Source: Fictibacillus nanhaiensis
GTDB lineage: Bacteria; Bacillota; Bacilli; Bacillales; Fictibacillaceae
DNA length: 64,000 nt
Direction: 5' to 3'
Assembly: GCF_023715445.1 (NCBI RefSeq)
Contig: NZ_JAMBOD010000005.1
Location: forward strand, 1 to 64,000
Part shown: positions 52,843 to 61,204 of the stretch, piece after piece
Layout of the letters: each line of letters opens with the position of its first letter
How positions within the stretch are numbered: position 1 is the stretch's first letter
Program-made: the position numbers and the translations under genes
Notes under the pieces: model-generated
What the model was told of the DNA's origin: nothing
What the model saw: the letters and a program-made list of their open reading frames with translations, nothing else
The model's database searches: none

Positions 52843-54125
52843 TGAGTATGCTAAATGACAAAATAGAAGCATTAGATCAGAGCAACAGCATTTCATCTGA
52901 AAGACTAAAACAGATATATAAGAGAACGTTGTTCGTTGTAAGTATTTCGCAGATCTTTGGAGGGGCTGGACTCGCTGCAGGTATCACAGTGGGTGCACTT
53001 CTTGCACAGCAAATGATAGGTACAGATGCATTTTCTGGATTGCCTGCTGCACTTTTTACGATCGGCTCAGCAGCGGCTGCATTTATAGTAGGACGTCTTT
53101 CTCAACGGTATGGACGCAGAACAGGGTTAACGATCGGATTTATGTCGGGGGGACTGGGAGCGTTAGGTGTTGTTATTTCTGCTATAACAAACAGCATTTT
53201 GCTATTATTTGTTTCTCTTTTTATATACGGTGCGGGTACTGCTACGAATTTGCAAGCTCGTTATGCAGGTACAGATTTGGCAAGTCAGAATCAGCGTGCG
53301 ACAGCGATTAGTTTTATTTTAGTTTCAACAACTGTTGGTGCTTTTGTAGGTCCAAACTTAGTCGATGTGATGGGGGATTTTGCTTCATCTATTGGTGTTC
53401 CAGCCCTTGCAGGACCTTTCATCTTATCGGGAACGGCATTTATAATAGCTGGTCTTATTATTTTTCTTATGCTTCGTCCAGATCCTTTCTTAATCGTAAA
53501 AATGTTAGAATCTAGTAAAAATAAGCAAATCAATAAACTATCTATAACTAATCGTAATCAGTCCAATGATAAAAGGGGCATTGCAATCGGTGCTGCTGTC
53601 ATGATCCTTACACAGCTGGTGATGATTGCAATTATGACGATGACCCCTGTTCATATGAAACATCATGGACACGGACTTAGCGAAATAGGTCTAGTCATTG
53701 GTGTTCATATAGGCTCGATGTATCTGCCTTCACTCATTACTGGTGTCCTTGTTGATAAGATTGGCCGGACTGTAATGATTATTGCTTCAGGGATCACATT
53801 GCTTCTTGCAGGTGTAATAGCAGCGATTGCGCCTAGTGATTCTATGTTACTTCTTGTTATTGCTCTTTCTTTACTTGGAATAGGCTGGAATTTTGGATTA
53901 ATCAGTGGTACCACTATATTAGTAGATTCAACAGAATCATCAACCCGCGCTAAAACTCAAGGCACGATTGATGTATTAATAGCCTTGGCAGGGGCTTCTG
54001 GAGGAGCTATGTCTGGAATGATTGTAGCTTATTCCAGTTATACGGTATTATCATTTGCTGGAGGAATATTGTCCTTAATGCTGGTTCCAGTTGTGGTTTA
54101 TTATTATGGAAACAGAAAAAAATAA
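52842..54125 (+). CDS. MFS transporter, 427 aa
   Basis: About 12 membrane segments; GRLSQRYGRRTGLTIGFMSG is the loop 2-3 motif. The ATG overlaps the stop of the 68-aa gene (TAATG); ATG 52848 is an alternative. The LysR gene opposite probably regulates both. Substrate unknown. Confidence 0.85.
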   Translation: MSMLNDKIEALDQSNSISSERLKQIYKRTLFVVSISQIFGGAGLAAGITVGALLAQQMIGTDAFSGLPAALFTIGSAAAAFIVGRLSQRYGRRTGLTIGFMSGGLGALGVVISAITNSILLLFVSLFIYGAGTATNLQARYAGTDLASQNQRATAISFILVSTTVGAFVGPNLVDVMGDFASSIGVPALAGPFILSGTAFIIAGLIIFLMLRPDPFLIVKMLESSKNKQINKLSITNRNQSNDKRGIAIGAAVMILTQLVMIAIMTMTPVHMKHHGHGLSEIGLVIGVHIGSMYLPSLITGVLVDKIGRTVMIIASGITLLLAGVIAAIAPSDSMLLLVIALSLLGIGWNFGLISGTTILVDSTESSTRAKTQGTIDVLIALAGASGGAMSGMIVAYSSYTVLSFAGGILSLMLVPVVVYYYGNRKK

Positions 54126-54228
54126 TTAAGCAAAGATGATTGTAATGGAACAGCGACGGTCTGTTGTCTTTTAGACTATCTTTTTTATATACCCCTTAAC
54201 TTAAACAAGTGTTTAAATCTGCATCTGA

Positions 54229-54252
54229 GAAGCACGCTAATGGCGTGCTTTT
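54229..54252 (+). terminator. Terminator
   Basis: Stem AAGCACGC / GCGTGCTT with TTTC tail. A weaker hairpin near 54160-54185 may act first. Confidence 0.7.
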
Positions 54253-54301
54253 CGCTATGCTCAGTTATAATACAGATAAATAAACCTTGAGGAGACGTTG
54301 A

Positions 54302-55000
54302 ATGAAAACCATTTTAATTGTTGATGATGAACCAAAATTACTGGAAGTGGTCTCTTCCTATTTGAGAAAAGATGGATTTTTAACTCTGGAAGCGTCAAAT
54401 GGAAAGGATGCTCTTCACTATATTTCTACTAAAGCTGTGGATCTTGTTGTACTGGATTTAATGCTGCCTGATATAAGCGGAGAGGAAATCTGCCAAACGA
54501 TAAGGAGAAAAGTAAGCGTTCCGATACTTATGCTTACTGCAAAAGTAAAAGAGGAAGATCGGATTAAAGGATTATCACTCGGTGCTGATGATTATATGGT
54601 AAAACCGTTTAGCCCTCGCGAGCTTGTTTTGAGAGTAAAAACGATCTTACGCCGTTCAGGAGATGGAGAATTACTAGCTGAACAGATTACATATAACGAT
54701 GGTGAACTTAAAATAACGGCTAACAAACAAGAGGTGTATGTAAATGAAAAGCTTGTTAACCTCACCCCAAATGAATATAAATTGCTGATTACTTTTGCAA
54801 GACATCCTAACCGTATATTCTCTAGAGATGAATTGATCGAGAAGATATTAGGCTTTGATTATGAAGGTGGTACAAGAACCATCGACCAGCACGTGAAGAA
54901 CCTGCGTCAAAAAATTGAAAGCAATCCAAAGGCACCCGAATATATCGTTACCGTTTTTGCGATGGGGTATAAGTTTACAGGAGGGAGTTCTCATGTTTAG
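54302..55000 (+). CDS. Two-component response regulator, OmpR/PhoB family, 232 aa
   Basis: The receiver domain has the phosphorylation Asp in DLVVLDLMLPDISG and Lys in YMVKPFSPRE. The C-terminal winged helix (LTPNEYKLLITFARHPNRIF to GYKFTGG) is OmpR-type. GAGGAGA site before ATG. It overlaps the histidine kinase gene by 8 bases. Confidence 0.93.
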   Translation: MKTILIVDDEPKLLEVVSSYLRKDGFLTLEASNGKDALHYISTKAVDLVVLDLMLPDISGEEICQTIRRKVSVPILMLTAKVKEEDRIKGLSLGADDYMVKPFSPRELVLRVKTILRRSGDGELLAEQITYNDGELKITANKQEVYVNEKLVNLTPNEYKLLITFARHPNRIFSRDELIEKILGFDYEGGTRTIDQHVKNLRQKIESNPKAPEYIVTVFAMGYKFTGGSSHV

Positions 55001-56063
55001 AGGCCTGCATGCTAGATTAACGATTAGTTTTGTGTTTGCTGCTTCCTCTATTCTTATCATTGCGAGCATTATTATCATGCTAGAAGTACATTATCATTTG
55101 AGCATGTTTAAAGAAGATGTACCAGACTTCAATAGTATAAGTCCATTAACGCATCACTTTGAAAGGGCGTTGTTAAGTTCTATACTTTGGACATCAATAG
55201 GCGCAATCGTCCTGGTTTGTATTATTAGTTATTTTGTTGCCAAAAACCTTTCAACTCCGCTTATCCAAATGAGGAAAGCAGCAGAAAAAATGGCTAAGGG
55301 AGAACTTAATGCAAGAATTAAGACATTAGGCAACGATGAATTGAATGAACTCGGTTTATCACTTAATCAATTAGCTTCTCAGCTTCAACTGCAAGAATCA
55401 GCCCGAAAGAATATGACTTCTGACATTGCACATGAATTACGTACACCTTTAGCAACCATTAAAAGCCACCTAGAAGCCTTTGAAGATGGTGTGTTCCATC
55501 CAACGCCGGAAAGAATTCAATCGCTTAAAGAAGAAATAGAACGGCTTATACTTTTGGTACAAGATCTGGAACATCTTACTGCAATGGAATCACCACAATC
55601 GGTGCTTAAACTTAAACAAGAAGATTTAAGTAAAGTGATAAGCAGAAGTATCAATGCAGTATCAGGATCTTATGTGCAAAAAGGTGTCAAACTTGAAAGC
55701 AATTCTAAGGTTCCCATTGAATTAAATCTGGACGCAAAACGTATTACTCAAGTTTTTATTAACCTCCTAACCAATGGATTAAAATATACCCCTGCCGATG
55801 GCAAAGTAACTGTTTCAGCAAAGCAAGTTAACGACCACGTTCATATAACGGTGAAGGATACAGGAAAAGGAATTCCAAAAGAAGAAGTTGAACAAGTGTT
55901 TGAACGGTTTTACAGAAGCGAAAAGTCAAGGAATAGAGAGTTTGGCGGCAGTGGAATTGGTTTGACGATCGTTAAAAGAATTGTAGAAGCTCATGGCGGT
56001 CAAATCTGGATTGAAAGTGAACTTGGAAAAGGTACGGAAGTCCATATTCGTTTTTCTAAATAA
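54993..56063 (+). CDS. Sensor histidine kinase, 356 aa
   Basis: Two membrane helices (about 8-30 and 60-80) flank a short external loop. HAMP follows (about 80-135), then the H-box DIAHELRTPLATIKSH and an ATPase domain with N, G1 (DTGKGIP) and G2 (GGSGIGLTIV) boxes. Start ATG 54993 follows GGAGGGAG inside the end of the regulator gene. The convergent YdhK-like lipoprotein suggests a cell-envelope or metal stimulus. Confidence 0.93.
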   Translation: MFRGLHARLTISFVFAASSILIIASIIIMLEVHYHLSMFKEDVPDFNSISPLTHHFERALLSSILWTSIGAIVLVCIISYFVAKNLSTPLIQMRKAAEKMAKGELNARIKTLGNDELNELGLSLNQLASQLQLQESARKNMTSDIAHELRTPLATIKSHLEAFEDGVFHPTPERIQSLKEEIERLILLVQDLEHLTAMESPQSVLKLKQEDLSKVISRSINAVSGSYVQKGVKLESNSKVPIELNLDAKRITQVFINLLTNGLKYTPADGKVTVSAKQVNDHVHITVKDTGKGIPKEEVEQVFERFYRSEKSRNREFGGSGIGLTIVKRIVEAHGGQIWIESELGKGTEVHIRFSK

Positions 56064-56090
56064 AAAAGTCTCCATGTCGGAGACTTATTT
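56062..56090. terminator. Bidirectional terminator
   Basis: Stem AAGTCTCC / GGAGACTT with A run on the left and T run on the right, between convergent genes. Confidence 0.8.
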
Positions 56091-56093
56091 TAA

Positions 56094-56645
56094 TTATTCA
56101 GCGGATAATTCACTTTCTGTTACCCACTTATGATTGGCAACTTTTTCACCGCCTGTTGTAGGGATGTAATCAACCATATAGACAGTCGTTCGTTCAGCAG
56201 AATCAATGGTACCCTTTGCACCTTTCATGCCTTTCATATGATCTGCATTAAGAATAACTTTTGTTCCAGGCTTTAATGCCTGATCTCCAGCATCTTTAAT
56301 CTCCTCGTGTATAACCCATTTATGATCAGTTACTTTTTTTCCACCAGTTGTAGGAGTATAAGATACGGTATAAACAGTAGTATCATAAGCGCCAACAATC
56401 GTTGCTTCAGCTCCATTCATCCCTTTCATATGATCAGCATTAATGATTGCCTGACTGCCTACTTCAAATGTTGGATTCGTGGCTTCTTTTAAATCTTTTG
56501 GAACTTTACCAGACCCTGAATGATCCATTCCTTCATGTGTTTCTTCTTTCTCTTTCTGATTTTCTTTTTCATCATTACCACAGCCAGCGAGAGTAAGGGA
56601 TAGAGCAAGCAGTAAAGTGGCGAATAAGTTTTTCTTTATGTTCAT
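56094..56645 (-). CDS. YdhK-like lipoprotein (DUF1541 repeats), 183 aa
   Basis: Lipobox LAGC after a signal peptide; then an acidic His/Gly/Met linker (EETHEGMDHSGSG) and two DUF1541 repeats, each with ADHMKGM, a TVY strand and TGG.KV..HKWV. Such YdhK-type proteins are linked to copper or other metal stress in Bacilli. Start ATG 56645 follows AAGGAGGATG. Two-component genes converge on it. Confidence 0.88.
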   Translation of the reverse strand: MNIKKNLFATLLLALSLTLAGCGNDEKENQKEKEETHEGMDHSGSGKVPKDLKEATNPTFEVGSQAIINADHMKGMNGAEATIVGAYDTTVYTVSYTPTTGGKKVTDHKWVIHEEIKDAGDQALKPGTKVILNADHMKGMKGAKGTIDSAERTTVYMVDYIPTTGGEKVANHKWVTESELSAE

Positions 56646-56870
56646 TTTACATCCTCCTTCTAATAAAAGATTACCCATTAAATATACCGTTTGTAGAAAT
56701 TAGCGAGCTAGATGTTAAACAAGAGTCACAAGGCTCTAGTTTTAATTCATTGTAAAAGGAAGTTATGAAGAAGTTGTGAAGGAAATGAAAAAAAGAAAAA
56801 ACTTTTTGATAGAAGGAGAAGGAAATCAAATGTTTTTCATGAAGTGAGTAAAGAACAGGAGGATGGAAAT

Positions 56871-57317
56871 ATGCCATATATTAAGCATAGAACGTATATT
56901 AAAGCGGAAAAAGAGCTTATTTATAAAATACTTACTACTTCAGAAGGTTGGAATGCTTGGTTTACTGATGATACCTTTTTAAAAATATATCCAGATGGAA
57001 CAGGCGACATTAAACTAAGATGGATCGATTATGGTATAGATAAGACGAATATTGAAGACGGTGGGAAGATACTAGAATCTATACCTAACAGGACATTTAT
57101 TTTTCAATGGTCTCCAGGTGAAAGCAAAACAACAGTCAGTTTCCAACTCGAGTCGTATAAAGATGGAACTTTAGTCAGTCTGAAAGAAACAGGATATTTA
57201 AATTCTGAGAAGGATTTAAATGCATGTATCGGATGTGCTGCAGGCTGGGGAGAAGCACTGACACTTTTAAAAGTATATGTAGAGCATGGAATTATTTATA
57301 AGGATGATACAGTTTAA
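56871..57317 (+). CDS. SRPBCC-fold (AHSA1-like) protein, 148 aa
   Basis: Helix-grip fold: YIKAEKELIYKILTTSEGWNAW, then LRWIDYGIDKTNIEDGGKIL and a C-terminal helix ending GWGEALTLLKVYVEHG. Start ATG 56871 behind AGGAGGATGG. The family binds small hydrophobic ligands; function here unknown. Confidence 0.85.
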   Translation: MPYIKHRTYIKAEKELIYKILTTSEGWNAWFTDDTFLKIYPDGTGDIKLRWIDYGIDKTNIEDGGKILESIPNRTFIFQWSPGESKTTVSFQLESYKDGTLVSLKETGYLNSEKDLNACIGCAAGWGEALTLLKVYVEHGIIYKDDTV

Positions 57318-57322
57318 TTAAA

Positions 57323-57349
57323 AAAAGCACTCCATAGAGAGTACTTTTT
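57323..57349 (+). terminator. Terminator
   Basis: Stem AAAGCACTC / GAGTACTTTTT. Confidence 0.75.
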
Positions 57350-57365
57350 GAATAAATTTTTGAAT

Positions 57366-57599
57366 CTACAAGAAGGTAGTTGCTGAGAATTGCCCCTTAT
57401 AATGGGTTGCCCTTGATTTATGATAGTATTGCAGTTCAGCATACTGATAATACAAGTTGTGATTGTTTGCATTTGCAGTTTTTAGCCGCTCAAAATGTTG
57501 TTCGAGTGCTGCATGCTTTAAAAAATTCAGCTGGGCAATTTGAATAGTGGAATATGGTTGATCATATGGCTGTTGTCTAAAGTAATTTATAAGGATCAC
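57366..57599 (-). CDS. Small protein, up to 77 aa, with unclear start
   Basis: A GGGAGGTGATC site lies at the 5' end on the minus strand, but the only standard start (GTG 57597-57599) is inside it, and the codon at proper spacing is ATA (57588-57590). The product is Gln/Tyr/Asn-rich (LYYQYAELQYYHKSRA), unlike a shadow ORF. Either a non-standard start or decay is likely. Confidence 0.4.
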   Translation of the reverse strand: MILINYFRQQPYDQPYSTIQIAQLNFLKHAALEQHFERLKTANANNHNLYYQYAELQYYHKSRATHYKGQFSATTFL

Positions 57600-57640
57600 C
57601 TCCCGTAATAGTTTATGTTTTAGAAAAATATAAGCGACTC

Positions 57641-57656
57641 ATCAATTTTTTTTGAT
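57641..57656. promoter_or_regulatory. ArsR-type operator 1
   Basis: ATCAATTTTTTTTGAT, pattern ATCAA-N6-TTGAT, in the promoter region of the ArsR-family gene. Confidence 0.75.
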
Positions 57657-57699
57657 TTATTAGTTGCAATTTAGAAAAATAAGGATATAATGAAATTAC

Positions 57700-57715
57700 A
57701 TCAAATAATTTTGAT
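57700..57715. promoter_or_regulatory. ArsR-type operator 2
   Basis: ATCAAATAATTTTGAT, flanked by C and G, directly after the TATAAT-like -10 at 57685-57690 and before the ribosome binding site. Confidence 0.82.
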
Positions 57716-57731
57716 GTTAGGAGTGGTAAAA

Positions 57732-58067
57732 ATGAAGAAAGAAATACCTTTACTAAATAATATGAATCCAGCTGCAAACACTGACTTTGAAAAGTATGAA
57801 CAAAAATTTAAAGCTCTAGCCGATCAGCAGAGGCTACAAATCATTAATATCTTAGCGCTTAAAGAAAGTGTATGTGTTTGTGATTTAACACCGATCATCG
57901 ATATGCCGCAATCTAAATTGTCTTATCACCTCAAGATTCTATTAGAAGCTGACTTGATTCAAAAAGAAAAGAGAGGGACCTGGAACTATTATTCTTTGAA
58001 TGTTAAGGAACTTAAAGGTCTTCTATCTGATCAATTGTGTTGTGTGTTCCTTCCATCTTGTTGTTAA
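57732..58067 (+). CDS. ArsR-family metalloid repressor, 111 aa
   Basis: Winged helix with KESVCVCDLTPIIDMPQSKL, the Cys-x-Cys metalloid site, and LSYHLKILLEADLIQKEKRG. The C-terminus ends in Cys pairs (LCCVFLPSCC). Start ATG 57732 follows AGGAGTGG. It shares the locus with three 16-bp operator palindromes and an ArsP/YraQ-type permease. Confidence 0.88.
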   Translation: MKKEIPLLNNMNPAANTDFEKYEQKFKALADQQRLQIINILALKESVCVCDLTPIIDMPQSKLSYHLKILLEADLIQKEKRGTWNYYSLNVKELKGLLSDQLCCVFLPSCC

Positions 58068-58073
58068 ATGACG

Positions 58074-58097
58074 TACTACAATCTGTAGTATTTTTTT
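58074..58097 (+). terminator. Terminator between the regulator and the permease operon
   Basis: Stem TACTACA / TGTAGTA, then T7. Confidence 0.75.
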
Positions 58098-58106
58098 AAA
58101 CAAAAC

Positions 58107-58122
58107 ATCAAATTTTTTTGAT
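58107..58122. promoter_or_regulatory. ArsR-type operator 3
   Basis: ATCAAATTTTTTTGAT, before the 55-aa gene, so the second transcript is likely under the same repressor. Confidence 0.8.
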
Positions 58123-58163
58123 GTATATATTCAAATTTTTTTAATATAAGGGAGGCTGCTTTA

Positions 58164-58331
58164 ATGAATCTTTATTATCTGGAAAACATGATTCGAAAAC
58201 AGCGTAAAGATTTAGAACAAGTAACTAGGGAGAATTGGAAACTCCAATCAGGTGAAAAGAAAAAAGTATCTTTTAGAAATTTATTTACAAGAAAGACAGT
58301 GATTCAAAATAACCAAGTTTGTTGTGCTTGA
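58164..58331 (+). CDS. Small Cys-tailed protein, 55 aa
   Basis: ATG after GGGAGG. A helical charged protein (begins MNLYYLENMIRKQRKDLEQV) whose only cysteines are the C-terminal vicinal pair in NNQVCCA. No family recognised. It lies between the operator and the permease gene; the 43-aa gene after the permease ends the same way. Confidence 0.65.
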   Translation: MNLYYLENMIRKQRKDLEQVTRENWKLQSGEKKKVSFRNLFTRKTVIQNNQVCCA

Positions 58332-58351
58332 TCGAAAAGGAGAAAAAAATC

Positions 58352-59218
58352 ATGTGGTTGGAAACCATTAAAAGTTTTTTGAGCATTGCTTTAGAACTTA
58401 CCGTATTATTCGTGGTTATCTCATTTGTTATCAACCTGCTTCAGTCTTATATTCCATATGAAAAAGTAGAGAAGTATCTGAGCGGTAAGAACAAAGGTTT
58501 AGCCGCTGTATTTGCTCTAATCTTTGCCTTTATTACACCGTTTTGTTCTTGTTCCACCATCCCAGTTGTCGTGAACATGCTCAAAAAGAAGCTGCCTTTC
58601 TCTATTGTAATGATTTTCTTGTTCTCATCTCCCGTACTAGATCTAACAATCATTACCATAATGGGGGTTATCCTTGGCTGGAAAGTTACTATTATCTACA
58701 CCATAATTACAGCCGTTTTCTCTGTGGTAATAGGTTTCGCGTTAGAAGCTTTTGGATTTGAGAAATCAGTGAAAAACGTCGTGATGACGGGCTATAAAAA
58801 AGAATCAAAAAAGTTTGACGTAACGGCTGCTCTTCAGGAGACACTTGGGTTGATGAAGAGCGTTTATCCTTATCTTATAATAGGGGCTGCAATAGGAGCC
58901 ATAATCCATGGGTTGGTTCCAACGAACTGGATTGCCGGCACATTTGGTAGTGATAACTGGTGGATCGTTCCAATCGCTGCAATTGTAGGTATACCCCTAT
59001 ATATACGGCTTTCAAGTATGCTACCAATTTCTCAAGTCTTAATTGCTAAAGGTATGGCGTTAGGTCCTGTAATGGCGCTTATGATTTCCTCTGCTGGGGC
59101 TAGTCTCCCTGAGGTTGTGCTCTTAAAATCTATATTTAAGAAAGAATTAGTGATTACGTTTGTACTTTCTGTCGTAACAATGTCTACGGTATCAGGTTTC
59201 ATCTTTTATTTCGTTTAA
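58352..59218 (+). CDS. YraQ/ArsP-type permease (DUF318), 288 aa
   Basis: About eight membrane segments with the conserved Cys motif FCSCSTIPVV in the first half and the second-half repeat IPLYIRLSSMLPISQVLIAKG. ArsP members of this family export trivalent organoarsenicals, fitting the ArsR-type regulator and the arsI gene 17 kb away. Start ATG 58352 after AAAGGAG. Confidence 0.85.
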   Translation: MWLETIKSFLSIALELTVLFVVISFVINLLQSYIPYEKVEKYLSGKNKGLAAVFALIFAFITPFCSCSTIPVVVNMLKKKLPFSIVMIFLFSSPVLDLTIITIMGVILGWKVTIIYTIITAVFSVVIGFALEAFGFEKSVKNVVMTGYKKESKKFDVTAALQETLGLMKSVYPYLIIGAAIGAIIHGLVPTNWIAGTFGSDNWWIVPIAAIVGIPLYIRLSSMLPISQVLIAKGMALGPVMALMISSAGASLPEVVLLKSIFKKELVITFVLSVVTMSTVSGFIFYFV

Positions 59219-59246
59219 TAAAAATACATGAAAGGAGGTGAAAAAA

Positions 59247-59378
59247 ATGAGCTTTATTAAGATACTTATTGGAGAGAAAAAGCAAAATGAATGCTGCAGC
59301 ATAGAAATTAAAGAAGTTGAGAGTATTGAAGTTTCTTGTTGTGATAATGATAAAGAAAACAAAAATTGCTGTGCATGA
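59247..59378 (+). CDS. Small protein with three vicinal Cys pairs, 43 aa
   Basis: Perfect AAAGGAGGTG ribosome binding site. Cys pairs occur in NECCSIEI, VSCCDND and the C-terminal NCCA. It is acidic and small, placed directly after the permease. A metalloid-binding chaperone or sensor peptide is a reasonable guess, but no family is recognised. Confidence 0.7.
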   Translation: MSFIKILIGEKKQNECCSIEIKEVESIEVSCCDNDKENKNCCA

Positions 59379-59395
59379 TAATGATAAACGAAAAC

Positions 59396-59426
59396 AAAAA
59401 AGCTGCCATTCCCGGCAGCTTTTTTA
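59396..59426 (+). terminator. Terminator of the permease operon
   Basis: Stem AAAAAGCTGCC / GGCAGCTTTTTT; can also serve chrA on the other strand. Confidence 0.85.
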
Positions 59427-59435
59427 AACATTTGT

Positions 59436-60632
59436 TTAAATAAATGTCAATAACACTCCGCCGATTGCACCTGTTACAACAATGATCCATGGCGGAAGCT
59501 TCCAATAGACTAGCATGCTAAACAGCACTGCAGCAAAAGCAAAGTCCAGTGGTCTGATGATCGTACTCGTCCAGATTGGTTTATAAAATGCGGAGATCAA
59601 TATCCCAACAACAGCCGCATTTACACCCATTAATGCGCCTTTGATTTTTGGGTTTCGGCGGAGCATATTCCAAAAGGGAAGTGTACCTAAGATCAAGAGA
59701 AACGCTGGAAGAAAGATTGCAAACGTTGCTAGTAATCCTCCTTGCCATCCGTTCATAACTGCTCCGATATATGCGGCAAATGTGAATAATGGTCCTGGTA
59801 CAGCTTGGGCAGCACCATATCCAGCTAAAAATGCTTCTTCACTGATCCAGTTTGTCGGAACAAATTCACGCTCCAATAAAGGCAGGACAACATGACCGCC
59901 ACCAAACACTAATGAACCTGAGCGGTAAAAGCTGTCAAAGAGTGCAATCCAGCCGATTGACGTTGCTTCCCTTACGATAGGCAAAATCACAAGTAAACCA
60001 AAGAATAATGTTAAACAAATCATTGCAAATGTACGAGAGACAGGAAATTCAAATTCTGTATCTTCATTTTCTGTATGCTGCCGGTATATGAGAAAACCAA
60101 TAATTCCAGCAATAATAATAACTCCTACTTGTGAAAAAGCCGTTTGCCAGAGCAGGGTAACCACTAAAGCAAACAATGCGATGGACTTTCGCTTTAAATC
60201 GGGAGTTAATTTCTCTGCCATGCCTAGAATGGCATGAGCAACAACAGCAACAGCAACAATTTTTAGCCCATGAATCCAACTAACGTCACCAATATCAAGT
60301 CCGTCTAAAATAAGTGCAAATAGTATTAGTGCGATAACTGAAGGTAGTGTAAACCCTATAAATGAGATAATGCCTCCTAAGACGCCGCCGCGCATTACGC
60401 CGATTCCAATGCCAACCTGGCTGCTCGCTGGCCCGGGTAAAAACTGGCACAATGCTACAAGATCCGCATAGCTTTTTTCATCCATCCACTTTCTTTTTCT
60501 TACGTATTCTTCGTGAAAGTATCCCAAATGTGCAATTGGCCCGCCAAAAGATGTTAAGCCAAGTCTGGTAGAGATTAGTAGTATTTCTAATAGAGTTTTT
60601 AAACGATTCCTTTCAAGGTTCACAGATTTCAC
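59436..60632 (-). CDS. chrA: Chromate transporter ChrA, 398 aa
   Basis: Two homologous halves, each starting with the CHR motif: LTSFGGPIAHLGYFHEEYV in the first, SGSLVFGGGHVVLPLLEREF in the second, and about ten membrane segments. Exports chromate. A PadR-family gene lies just upstream on the same strand, a pairing known for ChrA in Bacilli. Confidence 0.92.
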   Translation of the reverse strand: MKSVNLERNRLKTLLEILLISTRLGLTSFGGPIAHLGYFHEEYVRKRKWMDEKSYADLVALCQFLPGPASSQVGIGIGVMRGGVLGGIISFIGFTLPSVIALILFALILDGLDIGDVSWIHGLKIVAVAVVAHAILGMAEKLTPDLKRKSIALFALVVTLLWQTAFSQVGVIIIAGIIGFLIYRQHTENEDTEFEFPVSRTFAMICLTLFFGLLVILPIVREATSIGWIALFDSFYRSGSLVFGGGHVVLPLLEREFVPTNWISEEAFLAGYGAAQAVPGPLFTFAAYIGAVMNGWQGGLLATFAIFLPAFLLILGTLPFWNMLRRNPKIKGALMGVNAAVVGILISAFYKPIWTSTIIRPLDFAFAAVLFSMLVYWKLPPWIIVVTGAIGGVLLTFI

Positions 60633-60637
60633 CTCAT

Positions 60638-60946
60638 TTAATCTTTAATTTCTTTGAAAAGTTCATATGCTTTTTTTCTTGCCTCGATTAGCACATGATT
60701 TCCTTTTTCTGTAGCGGTGTAATACTTTCTTATTTTTCCTTCTACATTTTTTTCTTCTTTTGATAAGAGACCATCTGACTCCATGTTGTGAAGTATAGGA
60801 TAGAGAGTGCCTGAGCTGATGTTATATCCATGTTCTTTAAGTTCTTGTACCATCCATACACCGTATATGGGGTGTTCTTTGGCATGGTGCAAGATGTGTA
60901 TTTGAATAAACCCGAGGAATAGTTTTCGCAAAACTTTCTCTTCCAT
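60638..60946 (-). CDS. PadR-family regulator, 102 aa
   Basis: Winged helix with HPIYGVWMVQELKEHGYNIS, SSGTLYPILHNMESDGLLSK and YYTATEKG, typical of PadR. Start ATG 60946 behind GGTGGTG. Five bases separate it from chrA; it is the likely chromate-responsive repressor of the pair. Confidence 0.9.
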   Translation of the reverse strand: MEEKVLRKLFLGFIQIHILHHAKEHPIYGVWMVQELKEHGYNISSGTLYPILHNMESDGLLSKEEKNVEGKIRKYYTATEKGNHVLIEARKKAYELFKEIKD

Positions 60947-61204
60947 TGCTTCACCACCAGTATGTTGAATGATTTCGAAAATCAATATCGGCTTTCGATA
61001 ATAAATTAACACGGGATAAAAAGAAGTTCAACCGTCCAGGGTTATGATTTACAAAAGTTTAATAAATCTTTCTTGAGAGTAGGGATTCTTAAAAAAACAC
61101 TTAAATACTTAATTTTTTTCACAGTTTAGTCAGTTTATGGTTTTTAATGGTACAATGGAAAGAAACTATCATAATAAAACTAATAGATACGGAGTGTGAA
61201 AGCT

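Noticed and set aside
58991-59006. CstR-like word ATACCCCTATATATAC
   Set aside because: The right half-site is missing and it lies inside the permease coding sequence.
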